In this document: in pieces, positions 8,684 to 17,249 of the stretch | Numbering within the stretch: the stretch's first letter is position 1 | Layout of the letters: every line of letters starts with the position of its first letter | Assembly (NCBI RefSeq): GCF_014266025.1 | Contig: NZ_JACMYC010000001.1 | Location: forward strand, 640,537 to 704,536 | Length of the DNA stretch: 64,000 nt | Direction: 5' to 3' | Origin: Nocardioides deserti | GTDB lineage: Bacteria; Actinomycetota; Actinomycetes; Propionibacteriales; Nocardioidaceae | The notes under the pieces: generated by a model | The model's input: the letters and a program-made list of their open reading frames with translations, nothing else | Databases searched by the model: none | What the model was told of the DNA's origin: nothing | Translations under genes and position numbers: made by a program

Positions 8684-9435
8684 GGGAGCCCCGGGGCCGG
8701 GTCGTCATGGTCGTGCCGACCTACGACGAGGCCGAGAACATCGCGTGGATCATCGGGCGCCTGCGCACCGCGGAGCCCGACGTCGACGTGCTCGTCGTCG
8801 ACGACTCCTCGCCCGACGGCACCGGCGAGATCGCCGACCGGCTCGCGGCCGAGGACGACCACGTGCACGTCCTGCACCGCACCGCCAAGGGCGGCCTCGG
8901 CGCGGCGTACCTCCACGGCTTCGCCTGGGCGCTGGAGCAGGGCTACGACGTCATCGGCGAGATGGACGCCGACGGCTCCCACCAGCCCGAGCAGCTGCAC
9001 CTGCTGCTCGACGCACTCGCCGACGCGGACCTGGTCATCGGGTCGCGGTGGGTCCGCGGCGGGTCGGTGGTCAACTGGCCGCGGCGCCGGGAGGCGCTCT
9101 CGCGCGGCGGCAACCTCTACGTCCGGCTGCTGCTCGGTGTCTCCGTGCGCGACGCGACCGCGGGCTACCGCGTGTTCCGCCGCGAGACGCTCGAGAAGAT
9201 CGACCTGTCCGCCGTGCGGTCGACCGGCTACGTCTTCCAGACCGACCTCGTCGCCCGCACCCTCGCCGCCGGCCTCCGGGTCGTGGAGGTGCCCATCGAG
9301 TTCGTCGAGCGCGAGCGCGGGGACTCCAAGATGAGCGGCGCGGTCGCCACCGAGTCGCTCAAGCGGATCACGCAGTGGGGGCTCGCCGAGCGACGCGACC
9401 AGCTGCGCCGCGCCCTGCAGCGGAGGCGCGGATGA
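8680..9435 (+). CDS. ppm1: Polyprenol monophosphomannose synthase (GT2)
   Basis: A 251-residue family 2 glycosyltransferase that makes polyprenyl-phosphate-mannose from GDP-mannose, the donor for protein O-mannosylation and lipoglycans. It shows the GT-A motifs VVPTYDEAENI (11-21), LVVDDSSPDGTGE (38-50) and GEMDADGSHQPE (about 90-101), and GDSKMS near the end as in dolichol-phosphate mannose synthases. The GTG start overlaps the lnt stop (GTGA), and the stop overlaps the fxsA start (ATGA). No membrane domain is present, so anchoring probably depends on the neighbouring Lnt, as reported for split actinobacterial systems; that link is inference here. Confidence 0.92.
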   Translation: MREPRGRVVMVVPTYDEAENIAWIIGRLRTAEPDVDVLVVDDSSPDGTGEIADRLAAEDDHVHVLHRTAKGGLGAAYLHGFAWALEQGYDVIGEMDADGSHQPEQLHLLLDALADADLVIGSRWVRGGSVVNWPRRREALSRGGNLYVRLLLGVSVRDATAGYRVFRRETLEKIDLSAVRSTGYVFQTDLVARTLAAGLRVVEVPIEFVERERGDSKMSGAVATESLKRITQWGLAERRDQLRRALQRRRG

Positions 9436-9956
9436 GCCCGCGCGCAGGAGCTGCCGGTACGCCGCGGCGCCGGCGCTGGACGTGGGTGCTGCTGGTCGCC
9501 TTCGTCGGGGTGCCGCTGCTCGAGATCTTCGCCCTGGTCCAGGTCGGCCAGGTCATCGGCGCGTGGTGGACGATCCTCCTGCTGGTCCTCAACAGCGCCG
9601 TCGGCGCCTGGTTGGTGCGCCGCGAGGGCGCCCGCGCCTGGACCGCGCTGAGCACCACCCTGGCCTCCGGGCGGCTGCCCGCCCGCGAGATCGCCGACGG
9701 CGCGCTGGTGCTCATCGGCGGCACGCTGCTGCTGACGCCGGGCTTCGTCACCGACGCCCTCGGCGTCCTGCTCATCCTGCCGGTGACCCGCCCGCTGTTC
9801 CGCGGCCTGCTCACCTCGGCGGTCACCCGCAGGCTCGTCGTCCCCGGCCCCGGCATGCCGGGCTTCGGCACGCCCGGTCCGCGTCGTCCCGGCCCCGGGA
9901 ACGACGGACGCCCCGGACCTGACGTGGTCCGGGGCGACGTGGTCGACGAGCCGTAG
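9432..9956 (+). CDS. FxsA family membrane protein
   Basis: A 174-residue protein with the FxsA core: VLLVAFVGVPLLEIFALVQV, a second segment IGAWWTILLLVLNSAVGAWL, the charged linker RREGARAW, and LVLIGGTLLLTPGFVTDALG. The last ~45 residues are a glycine- and proline-rich tail. FxsA proteins are cytoplasmic-membrane proteins, named for exclusion of phage T7 in E. coli; their function here is unknown. It starts by ATGA overlap with ppm1 and closes the lnt-ppm1-fxsA operon. An fxsA gene near ppm1 and rbpA is also found in mycobacteria. Confidence 0.88.
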   Translation: MSPRAGAAGTPRRRRWTWVLLVAFVGVPLLEIFALVQVGQVIGAWWTILLLVLNSAVGAWLVRREGARAWTALSTTLASGRLPAREIADGALVLIGGTLLLTPGFVTDALGVLLILPVTRPLFRGLLTSAVTRRLVVPGPGMPGFGTPGPRRPGPGNDGRPGPDVVRGDVVDEP

Positions 9957-9994
9957 GGCTGCCGAGGAACTACTGGAGCCGACGAGCGGCTGGC

Positions 9995-10378
9995 TCAGCC
10001 GGCCTTGCGCTTCTTCGCGTTCGCGCGGTGCAGGTGGGCCGGGCCGATCTCGCCCCCGCGGAGCAGCTCGAGCCGCTCCTTGAGGATGTCCTCGAGCTCC
10101 TTCTCCGAGCGACGCTCGAGGAGCATGTCCCAGTGCGTGCGGGCCGGCTTCTCGGCCTTCTCCTCGGGGAGGATGCCGGCGGTGCTCAGCGCCTCGGCGC
10201 CGCAGCGCGGGCACTCCCAGACCGCCGGGATGTCGGCCTCGACCGACATGGTGATCTCGAACTCGTGGCCCTGCTTGCACCTGTAGCCGACCTGCTGGCG
10301 GGCGGCGAACTCGATGCCACGCTCGTCCTCGAAGCTCTGGCCTCCGAGCCGCGCTCCACGCAGTGTGCGCTCTGCCAT
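9995..10378 (-). CDS. rbpA: RNA polymerase-binding protein RbpA
   Basis: A 127-residue actinobacterial transcription factor that binds RNA polymerase and group 1/2 sigma factors and stabilises open complexes. The RbpA core is plain: RGARLGGQSFEDERGIEFAA, then VGYRCKQGHEFEITMSVEAD and WECPRCGAEAL, whose cysteine and histidine residues fit the RbpA zinc site, and the sigma-interaction helix THWDMLLERRSEKELEDIL. A basic tail ends AKKRKAG. The ATG at 10378 is preceded by GGGAGG at good spacing, and the sequence upstream of it is not conserved. It faces the fxsA end of the lnt operon, matching the mycobacterial neighbourhood. Confidence 0.95.
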   Translation of the reverse strand: MAERTLRGARLGGQSFEDERGIEFAARQQVGYRCKQGHEFEITMSVEADIPAVWECPRCGAEALSTAGILPEEKAEKPARTHWDMLLERRSEKELEDILKERLELLRGGEIGPAHLHRANAKKRKAG

Positions 10379-10531
10379 GAGACGCCTCCCAAAATCTGAT
10401 GCTCGATGCCTGATACGGCCGTTGACACTCGAAGTGCTCAACGGTACTGAGCCGCCCAGAATTCCGACAATCGAGCGGCGTCCGTCACCCCGGTGCCCCG
10501 CGTCGGGGGGCCCCACACGGCGGCGGCGGGC

Positions 10532-10625
10532 GTGAGGTTCATCGCGGCCCCGACGGACCTCACGGCTCCCCGACGAAATTCCATCGGGGATCCGTCAGGT
10601 TCACCGGGGCCCCGATGAACCTGAC
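10532..10625. repeat. Pair of similar intergenic palindromes plus a third hairpin
   Basis: GTCAGGTTCA (10594-10603) pairs exactly with TGAACCTGAC (10616-10625). A weaker copy, GTGAGGT (10532-10538) with ACCTCAC (10557-10563), resembles it as a direct repeat: by eye, 24 of 29 positions match when 10534-10562 is laid on 10597-10625. Between them CCCCGA and TCGGGG (10568-10573, 10584-10589) can form another stem. The block lies just past the UMF1 transporter stop and upstream of rbpA, so it may end the transporter transcript. Confidence 0.6.
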
Positions 10626-10645
10626 GACCACCCCGACCGCGCGCC

Positions 10646-12022
10646 TCAGACGACGGCCGGCATCTCGTTGCCGGCGTCGCGGATACCCTTGGCGGTGTCG
10701 ACGCGCATCAGCAGGAGCCCGCCGACGACGAAGAACAGGATCAGGGCGAAGATCGCCGGCCGGTAGGAGTCGGTGAACTGGTAGACGAGGCCGAAGACGA
10801 GCGCGCCGAGCCAGGAGGTGCCGCGCTCCATCGCGTGGTAGAAGCTGAAGTACTCCGCCTCCTTGCCGCGCGGGACGAACAACGAGAAGTACGACCGGGC
10901 GAGCGCCTGGGTGCCGCCGAGGACCACGCCGATCGCGGCGCCGAGGAGCAGGAACGGCACGAGCGCGCCGTCGGGGATGAACAGCGCCGCGGTGACGATC
11001 AGGCACCAGATGACCAGGCCGACGAGGATCACCCTCTTCGCGCCGTACCGCCCCGCGGCCCGGCCGAAGGACAGCGCGCCGCCGATCGCGACGAGCTGCA
11101 CGAGCAGGTAGGTGCCGAGGACGGTGCCGGTCTCGAAGCCGAGCTCCTTCTCGCCGTAGACCGCGGCCTGCCCGATGACGGTCTGGATGCCGTCGTTGAA
11201 GAACAGGTAGGCCACCAGGAACGTCAGCGCGACCGGGTAGTTGCGCAGCTCGCGCAGCGTCACCCACAGCTGCCCGAAGCTGCGCTGCACGACGCCACCC
11301 TCGACGTGCTCGACGTCCATGGGCGGGTGGTTGCGCAGCCGCCGCCAGGGGATGAGCGTGAACCCCGCCCACCACACGGCGGCCGACAGCATGCTCAGCC
11401 GCACCGCCATCCCTTCGGACAGGCCGAAGGTGTCGTGGGCGCTCACGACGACGAAGTTGACGGCCAGCAGGAGACCGCCGCCGGCGTACCCGAACGCCCA
11501 CCCGCGGGAGGAGACCCGGTCGCGCTCGTGCTCGTCGGAGATCTGCACGAGGATCGCGTCGTTGAAGACCGCCGCCGCGCCGAAGCAGACGTTGGCGACC
11601 AGGAACGCCGCCACGCCGAGCTGCCAGTTGTCCTCGGTGACGAAGAACAGGACGGCCCCCGCCGCGGCCCCGGCCCACGCGAAGCCCGCCAGCAGGTCCT
11701 TCTTGCGGGCGGTCCGGTCGGCCACCGCCCCCAGGAGCGGCAGCAGGACGGCGGCGATGAGGGTCGAGGCGGTGATGACGTACGCCGGCAGCGACCCCGG
11801 CGCCAGGCTGAGCCCGAGCAACGAGACCCGGTCGCCGACGGCGTCCTCCTCGGCGACCGCGATCAGGTAGGGCCCGAACAGCACGCCGGCGACCGTCGTG
11901 GCGAACGCGCTGTTGGCCCAGTCGTACCAGTACCAGGCGCGCTGCTCGCGGACCCGGTTCAACGGCTCGAGGTGGGCGATCGGCCCGGGGCCGGGTGTCT
12001 GGTCGCTCGGGGTCTGGGTCAT
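10646..12022 (-). CDS. UMF1 family MFS transporter (Atg22-like)
   Basis: A 458-residue major-facilitator protein with about 12 hydrophobic segments. The N-terminal REQRAWYWYDWANSAFATTV is the hallmark of the UMF1/Atg22 family, and the cytoplasmic loop GAVADRTARKKD matches the MFS loop 2-3 motif. Substrates of bacterial members are unknown; yeast Atg22 exports amino acids from the vacuole. The ATG at 12022 overlaps the stop of the glycerophosphodiester phosphodiesterase gene (ATGA), so the two are co-expressed, possibly for handling lipid-derived breakdown products. Confidence 0.88.
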   Translation of the reverse strand: MTQTPSDQTPGPGPIAHLEPLNRVREQRAWYWYDWANSAFATTVAGVLFGPYLIAVAEEDAVGDRVSLLGLSLAPGSLPAYVITASTLIAAVLLPLLGAVADRTARKKDLLAGFAWAGAAAGAVLFFVTEDNWQLGVAAFLVANVCFGAAAVFNDAILVQISDEHERDRVSSRGWAFGYAGGGLLLAVNFVVVSAHDTFGLSEGMAVRLSMLSAAVWWAGFTLIPWRRLRNHPPMDVEHVEGGVVQRSFGQLWVTLRELRNYPVALTFLVAYLFFNDGIQTVIGQAAVYGEKELGFETGTVLGTYLLVQLVAIGGALSFGRAAGRYGAKRVILVGLVIWCLIVTAALFIPDGALVPFLLLGAAIGVVLGGTQALARSYFSLFVPRGKEAEYFSFYHAMERGTSWLGALVFGLVYQFTDSYRPAIFALILFFVVGGLLLMRVDTAKGIRDAGNEMPAVV

Positions 12023-12831
12023 GCGCGTTCCCTCCACTGTCCTCGGCGGACGAGGACGTCCTTGAGCAGGTCGGTGCGGTCGGTCATCAGCCCGTCGACG
12101 CCGAGGTCGAGCAGGACCGCCATCTCCTCGGGGTCGTCGATGGTCCACACGTGGACGTGCTTCCCGGCGGCGTGCGCGCGCCGGACCAGGCCGGCCGTCG
12201 TCACCCGCCACCGGCCGCGCCGGTGCGGCACCTGCAGCGCCGCGACCCGCCCACGGGTCAGCCGGTCGGCCAGGCGGCCGCTGGGCAGCAGCCGGAACGC
12301 CAGGATCTCGGCCGGGGTCGCGGCGGTCGGCACGCGCCCGCCGGTCAGCTCACGGAACCGGCCGGTGCGTCGCTGGCCGAACGAGCCGACGAGCACCCGG
12401 TCGTGAGCGTCCCGCTCCTCGACGAACGCGGCCAGCGCGTCGACGGCACCGTCGGACTTCAGGTCGATGTTGAAGCGCGCGTCCGGGAACGCGTCGAGCA
12501 GCGACGCCAGGGTGGGGACCTCCTCGCGCCCGCCGACGAGCGCGCGGCGCACCTCGGCGTACGTCGTGTGCTCGATCGCCCCGCGGGCGTCGGTCACCCG
12601 GTCGAGCACCGCGTCGTGGAACGCGAGCAGCACGCCGTCGGCGGTCACGTGCACGTCGGTCTCGAGGTAGTCGTAGCCGAGCCCGACCGCGTGGGCGAAG
12701 GCCGCCCGGGTGTTCTCGAGCCCCTCGATCTCCGGGTGGTACGCCCCGCCCCGGTGCGCGAAGGCCAGCACCGCCCCCGGCGTCGCCAGCACCTCGTCGA
12801 GGAAGGCGAACCCGGTCCGAGGTGCGGTCAC
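12019..12831 (-). CDS. Glycerophosphodiester phosphodiesterase
   Basis: A 270-residue GDPD-type TIM barrel that hydrolyses glycerophosphodiesters to glycerol-3-phosphate and an alcohol. It has the N-terminal catalytic block AFAHRGGAYHPEIEGLENT, the metal-binding YLETDVHVTADGVLLAFHD with its conserved E, D and HD, and the late segments FNIDLKSD and HVWTIDDPEEM. There is no signal peptide, so it is cytoplasmic. The GTG at 12831 follows the XRE-MurA gene by 41 bp on the same strand, and it is coupled to the UMF1 transporter downstream. Confidence 0.9.
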   Translation of the reverse strand: MTAPRTGFAFLDEVLATPGAVLAFAHRGGAYHPEIEGLENTRAAFAHAVGLGYDYLETDVHVTADGVLLAFHDAVLDRVTDARGAIEHTTYAEVRRALVGGREEVPTLASLLDAFPDARFNIDLKSDGAVDALAAFVEERDAHDRVLVGSFGQRRTGRFRELTGGRVPTAATPAEILAFRLLPSGRLADRLTRGRVAALQVPHRRGRWRVTTAGLVRRAHAAGKHVHVWTIDDPEEMAVLLDLGVDGLMTDRTDLLKDVLVRRGQWRERA

Positions 12832-12872
12832 CGGAGCAGTATGGCTGCCCCCGGTCAGCGCGGCGCTCCGGC

Positions 12873-14411
12873 TCAGATGTCCCGGAAGGACTCGATGTTG
12901 GCGCCCAGGAGGTTGAGCCGTTCGGCGAGGTCCTCGTAGCCGCGGTGGATGACGTAGGTGCTGCGCAGCACCGAGGTGCCCTTGGAGGCGAGCATCGCCA
13001 GCAGGATGACGACGGCCGGGCGCAGGGCCGGGGGGCACATGAGCTCGGCGCCGGAGAACGACGTCGGGCCCTCGATCATCACCCGGTGCGGGTCGAGCAG
13101 CTTGACCCGGCCGCCGAGCTTGTTGAGGTCGGTGAGGTAGATCGCGCGGTTCTCGTAGACCCAGTCGTGCAGCAGCGTCTGACCGGTGGCGACCGCCGCG
13201 ATGACCGCGAAGAACGGCAGGTTGTCGATGTTGAGGCCGGGGAACGGCATCGGGTGGATCTTGTCCAGCGGGGCGTGCAGCACCGAGGGGTGCGTGGTGA
13301 TGTCGACCAGGCGGGTCTGGCCGTTGAGGGCGACGTACTCCTCGGAGCGGTCGTAGGAGAAGCCCATCTCCTCCAGCAGCGCCAGCTCGATCTCGAGGAA
13401 CTCGATCGGCACCCGCTCGATGGTGATCTCCGACTGGGTGACGATGGCCGCCGCCAGCAGCGACATCGCCTCGATCGGGTCCTCGCTTGGGGCGTAGTCG
13501 ACGTCGACGTCGATCTCGCTCACACCGGTGACGGTCAGCGTGGTCGTGCCGATGCCGTCGACGCGGACGCCGAGCTTCTGCAGGTAGAAGCAGAGGTCCT
13601 GGACCATGTAGTTGGACGAGGCGTTGCGGATGACGGTGGTGCCGGTGTGCAGCGCGGCGGCCATCAGCGCGTTCTCGGTGACGGTGTCGCCGCGCTCGGT
13701 GAGCACGATCGGCCGGTTCGGCTCGATCGCGCGGTCGACCTGCGCGTGGTACGACCCGTCGGTCGCCTTCACCTCGAGGCCGAAGGGGCGCAGCGCGGCC
13801 ATGTGCGGCTCGACGGTGCGGGTGCCGAGGTCGCACCCGCCGGCGTACGGCAGCTCGAAGGTCTCGGCCCGGTGCAGCAGCGGGCCGAGGAACATGATGA
13901 TCGAGCGGGTACGCCGCGCGGCGACCTCGTCGACCGCGCCGAGCTCCAGCTCGCGGGGCGGGACGATCTCCAGGTCGTTGTCCTCGTTGAGCCAGGTCGT
14001 CTGCACGCCGAGGCTGCCGAGCACCTCGAGCAGGCGGTTGACCTCCTCGATCCGGGCGACCTTGCGCAGCGTCGTGCGGCCGCGGTTCAGCAGCGAGGCG
14101 CACAGCAGCGCGACGCCGGCGTTCTTGGAGGTCTTCACGTCGATGCGGCCCGACAGCGTGGTGGGGCCGGTCACGCGCAGGTGCGTGGGGCCGGCGCCGA
14201 GGGCGACGATCTCGGAGTCGAGTGCCGCGCCGATGCGGGCGATCATCTCCAGCGAGAGGTTCTGCTGGCCCTTCTCGATCCGGTTGATCGCGCTCTGGCT
14301 GGTCGAGAGCAGGTCAGCCAGCTGGTGCTGGGTGAGTCCCCGGTGCTTGCGGGCGTCGCGGATGAGGTTGCCGATCCGGCCCTTGTAGTCCAGGGTCTGC
14401 GTCTGCGTCAT
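12873..14411 (-). CDS. XRE-type HTH fused to a MurA-like UDP-GlcNAc 1-carboxyvinyltransferase
   Basis: A 512-residue fusion. Residues about 11-70 are an XRE helix-turn-helix (LIRDARKHRGLTQHQLADLL, then STSQSAINRIEKGQQN); the remainder is an EPSP/MurA transferase. The residues MurA needs are present: K96-N97 (TSKNAGV), C193 in AGGCDLGTRTVEPH (the phosphoenolpyruvate-binding cysteine and fosfomycin target of E. coli MurA) and D396 in PGLNIDNLP. It could therefore make UDP-GlcNAc-enolpyruvate as a second MurA, or act as a substrate-sensing regulator. ATG 14411 is used; GTG 14420 is also possible. A 12-bp palindrome sits at the start region. Confidence 0.85.
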   Translation of the reverse strand: MTQTQTLDYKGRIGNLIRDARKHRGLTQHQLADLLSTSQSAINRIEKGQQNLSLEMIARIGAALDSEIVALGAGPTHLRVTGPTTLSGRIDVKTSKNAGVALLCASLLNRGRTTLRKVARIEEVNRLLEVLGSLGVQTTWLNEDNDLEIVPPRELELGAVDEVAARRTRSIIMFLGPLLHRAETFELPYAGGCDLGTRTVEPHMAALRPFGLEVKATDGSYHAQVDRAIEPNRPIVLTERGDTVTENALMAAALHTGTTVIRNASSNYMVQDLCFYLQKLGVRVDGIGTTTLTVTGVSEIDVDVDYAPSEDPIEAMSLLAAAIVTQSEITIERVPIEFLEIELALLEEMGFSYDRSEEYVALNGQTRLVDITTHPSVLHAPLDKIHPMPFPGLNIDNLPFFAVIAAVATGQTLLHDWVYENRAIYLTDLNKLGGRVKLLDPHRVMIEGPTSFSGAELMCPPALRPAVVILLAMLASKGTSVLRSTYVIHRGYEDLAERLNLLGANIESFRDI

Positions 14412-14425
14412 GCCATCCACGGTAA

Positions 14426-14437
14426 CTCACATGTGAG
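14426..14437. promoter_or_regulatory. 12-bp palindrome at the XRE-MurA start, candidate autoregulatory operator
   Basis: CTCACATGTGAG is a perfect palindrome 15 bp upstream of the ATG at 14411 and 6 bp upstream of the alternative GTG at 14420. On the minus strand it is overlapped by TTATCT, a possible -10 hexamer, so a bound protein would block transcription start. Because the gene itself encodes an XRE DNA-binding domain, self-repression is the simplest reading. This is inferred from position and symmetry. Confidence 0.5.
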
Positions 14438-14502
14438 ATAACGCCGATCTCGCCGGGAACGGCGTGTCGACGGCGTCGCTCGCCGACCGGGGGAGGTGCA
14501 GG

Positions 14503-15543
14503 ATGAGCGGCATGCGCGCGACGACGATCCACGGCCCCGGTGACATCCGCCTCTCGGAGGTGCCCGACCCGACCCTCCTCGAGCCGACCGACGCCATCGT
14601 GCGGGTGACCTCGTCGTGCATCTGCGGGTCCGACCTGTGGCCCTACCGCGGGGAGAACCCGATCACCGAGGGCGCGACGATCGGCCACGAGTGCATCGGC
14701 GTCGTCGAGGAGGTCGGCAGCGAGGTCCGCGACCTCCGCGTCGGAGACTTCGTCGTCGTGCCGTTCGACCACTGCGACGGCACGTGCGCCCACTGCCTGG
14801 CCGGCGTGCACTCGGCGTGCGTCAACCTCGGGATGACCACCAGCGGTCAGGGGGAGTACGCCCGGGTGGTCCACGCCGACGGCAGCCTCGTGCGCGTCAA
14901 CGGGGTGGGGGACGGCGGCGTGCCGGACCCGGCCCTCGTGCCGTCGCTCATGGCTCTCTCCGACGTGATGCCGACCGGCTGGCACGCCGCGGTGGCGGCC
15001 GGGGTGAAGGCCGGCGACACCGTCGTCGTGGTCGGCGACGGCGCCGTCGGGCTCTGCGGCGTGCTGGCCGCGTCGACCATGGGCGCCGAGAAGGTCGTCG
15101 TCATGTCCCGCCACGAGCCACGCCAGCGCATCGCCCGCGACTTCGGCGCCACGCACGTCGTCGCCGAGCGCGGCAAGGAGGGCGCGGCCGCGATCAAGGA
15201 GATCACCGGCGGCATCGGCGCCGACGCGGTGCTCGAGTGCGTCGGCACCGGCCAGGCGGTGGGCACGGCCTTCGCGGTCGCGCGGCCCGGCTCCACCGTC
15301 GGCTTCGTCGGCGTCCCGCACGGCGTCGAGCTGCCGGTGGGACGGATGTTCTCCAAGAACGTCGGCCTCGCCGGCGGCATGGCGCCCGTCCGCCGCTACC
15401 TGCCCGACCTCCTCGACCTCGTGCTCGCCGGCACGATCGACCCGGGGCGCGTCTTCGACCTCACGCTGCCGCTCGACGAGGTCGCCGAGGGCTACCGGGC
15501 GATGGACGAGCGCCGCGCGATCAAGGTGCTGCTGCAACCGTGA
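14503..15543 (+). CDS. Zinc-dependent alcohol dehydrogenase family protein
   Basis: A 346-residue medium-chain dehydrogenase oxidising an alcohol with NAD(P). The catalytic zinc ligands are visible in SSCICGSDLWPYRG and GHECIGVVEEVG, and a complete structural zinc lobe in FDHCDGTCAHCLAGVHSAC. The Rossmann motif is VVVGDGAVGLCGV. ATG 14503 is preferred because GGGAGG sits about 6 nt ahead; an in-frame GTG at 14464 and ATG at 14512 also exist. The stop overlaps the GTG of the PhoD-like gene. It resembles the other zinc dehydrogenase at 18.7-19.9 kb only in family features. The substrate is unknown. Confidence 0.9.
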   Translation: MSGMRATTIHGPGDIRLSEVPDPTLLEPTDAIVRVTSSCICGSDLWPYRGENPITEGATIGHECIGVVEEVGSEVRDLRVGDFVVVPFDHCDGTCAHCLAGVHSACVNLGMTTSGQGEYARVVHADGSLVRVNGVGDGGVPDPALVPSLMALSDVMPTGWHAAVAAGVKAGDTVVVVGDGAVGLCGVLAASTMGAEKVVVMSRHEPRQRIARDFGATHVVAERGKEGAAAIKEITGGIGADAVLECVGTGQAVGTAFAVARPGSTVGFVGVPHGVELPVGRMFSKNVGLAGGMAPVRRYLPDLLDLVLAGTIDPGRVFDLTLPLDEVAEGYRAMDERRAIKVLLQP

Positions 15544-17219
15544 GCGACCTCCGGCTCGGACCGCTGCTGCGGTTCGTCGACGAGACCAGCGCGACCGTCT
15601 GGGTCGAGACCGAGCGCGCCGCGCGGGTGACGGTCCGGGCCGGCGACGCGACGGGCGAGGCGCGGACGTTCGCCGTCCACGGCCACCACTACGCGCTCGT
15701 CGAGGTCAGCGGCCTCGCGCCCGGCACCCGCACGGCGTACGTCGTGGAGCTGGACGGCGGCCAGGTCTGGCCGCCGGCGGACAGCCCCTACCCGGCGCCG
15801 GTGATCGGCACCCTCGAGGCGGGCCGACCGCTGCGGATGCTCTTCGGCTCGTGCCGGGTCAGCGTCTCCCACGACCGGGCGGGCAACGAGCAGCACGGCG
15901 TCGACGCGCTGCGCGCCTACGCGCTGCACCTGGCCGGCGACACGGGCGACGGCGTGGCCGACGACGAGTGGCCCGACCTGGTGCTGTTCCTGGGCGACCA
16001 GGTCTACGCGGACGACACCAGTGACGAGATGAAGGCGTTCATCGAGCAGCGGCGCGACCCGCAGCAGGCACCCTGGTACGAGCTGCAGGACTACGAGGAG
16101 TACGCCCACCTCTACCGGCTCGCGTGGAGCGAGCCCGCCAACCGCTGGCTGCTCTCGACGCTGCCCAGCGCGATGATCTTCGACGACCACGACATCCGCG
16201 ACGACTGGAACACCAGCGCCGACTGGCGGGCGCAGATGGAGGCCACCGACTGGTGGCACGACCGCGTCGTCGGTGGCCTGTCGTCGTACTGGGTCCACCA
16301 GCACCTGGGCAACCTCAGCCCCGCCGAGCGGGCGGAGGACGCGCTGTGGCAGCGGATCCGGTCCTACGACGGTGCGGAGGAGCTCGACGTCACCGCCGAG
16401 GTCGACGCCCTGGCCGACCGGGCCGACCAGCAGCCCGACAGCTACCGCTGGAGCTTCTGCCGCGACTTCGACACCCAGGCGCGGCTCGTGGTCGTGGACT
16501 CCCGCGCCGCGCGGGTGCTGACCCCCGACCGGCGCAGCATGCTCGACGACGCCGAGATGGCCTGGCTCGACGAGCGGATGCGCGGCGACGTCGACCACCT
16601 GCTGGTCGGCACGTCGCTGCCGTTCCTGCTCGCGCCGGCGCTGCACCACGCCGAGGCGTTCGGCGAGGCCCTGACCCAGGGCCGGCTCGGTCGGGTCTTC
16701 AAGCCGTTCGGCGAGTGGGCGCGCCAGGCCGCGGACCTCGAGCACTGGGCGGCCTTCCAGGACGGCTTCCAGAAGGTCGGGCGGATGGTCGTCGAGGTGG
16801 CCGCGGGGGAGCGGGGGAGACCGCCCGGCACGGTCACGTTCCTCTCCGGCGACGTGCACCACAGCTACGTCGCGCTGGCCGAGCCGGACCCCGCGAGCGG
16901 TCGCACCGCGCACAGCGCGATCGTGCAGGCCGTGTGCTCGCCGATCCGCAACCCGCTGCCGCGGGCCATGCAGCTGGCGACCGCGCTGGCGGCGTACGGC
17001 ACGGCGCGGCCGACCGGGCGTCTGCTCGGCGGACGCGTGCCCCGCAGCCCGCTGCGGTGGCGGTTGCCGCGTGGGCCCTGGTACGACAACAACCTGGCCG
17101 TCCTCGAGCTGCGCGACCAGGGGCTGCACCTGGCGTGGTCGCGCGGGGCCGACCGCGGCGAGGCCGATCGGCCGGTCCTCGAGCAGGTCGCCGCGGTGGA
17201 CGTGCCGGCCCGCGGCTGA
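15540..17219 (+). CDS. PhoD-like alkaline phosphatase D family protein
   Basis: A 559-residue metallophosphoesterase of the PhoD type. An N-terminal beta-rich domain (DETSATVWVETERAARVTV) precedes the catalytic domain, which has LVLFLGDQVYADDTSD, SAMIFDDHDIRDDWNTS and TFLSGDVHHSYVALAEPDP, the metal-ligand blocks of the family. No signal peptide or Tat motif is visible, unlike secreted PhoD enzymes, so it is probably cytoplasmic and may act on a phosphodiester or other ester. It starts at GTG 15540, overlapping the dehydrogenase stop (GTGA). Confidence 0.88.
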   Translation: MSDLRLGPLLRFVDETSATVWVETERAARVTVRAGDATGEARTFAVHGHHYALVEVSGLAPGTRTAYVVELDGGQVWPPADSPYPAPVIGTLEAGRPLRMLFGSCRVSVSHDRAGNEQHGVDALRAYALHLAGDTGDGVADDEWPDLVLFLGDQVYADDTSDEMKAFIEQRRDPQQAPWYELQDYEEYAHLYRLAWSEPANRWLLSTLPSAMIFDDHDIRDDWNTSADWRAQMEATDWWHDRVVGGLSSYWVHQHLGNLSPAERAEDALWQRIRSYDGAEELDVTAEVDALADRADQQPDSYRWSFCRDFDTQARLVVVDSRAARVLTPDRRSMLDDAEMAWLDERMRGDVDHLLVGTSLPFLLAPALHHAEAFGEALTQGRLGRVFKPFGEWARQAADLEHWAAFQDGFQKVGRMVVEVAAGERGRPPGTVTFLSGDVHHSYVALAEPDPASGRTAHSAIVQAVCSPIRNPLPRAMQLATALAAYGTARPTGRLLGGRVPRSPLRWRLPRGPWYDNNLAVLELRDQGLHLAWSRGADRGEADRPVLEQVAAVDVPARG

Positions 17220-17249
17220 GCCGGGCTCGGACGAGGCGGGTCGGGCCGG

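Noticed and set aside
12873..14411. Housekeeping murA
   Set aside because: The N-terminal XRE domain makes it a fusion paralogue; a standard MurA lacks it.
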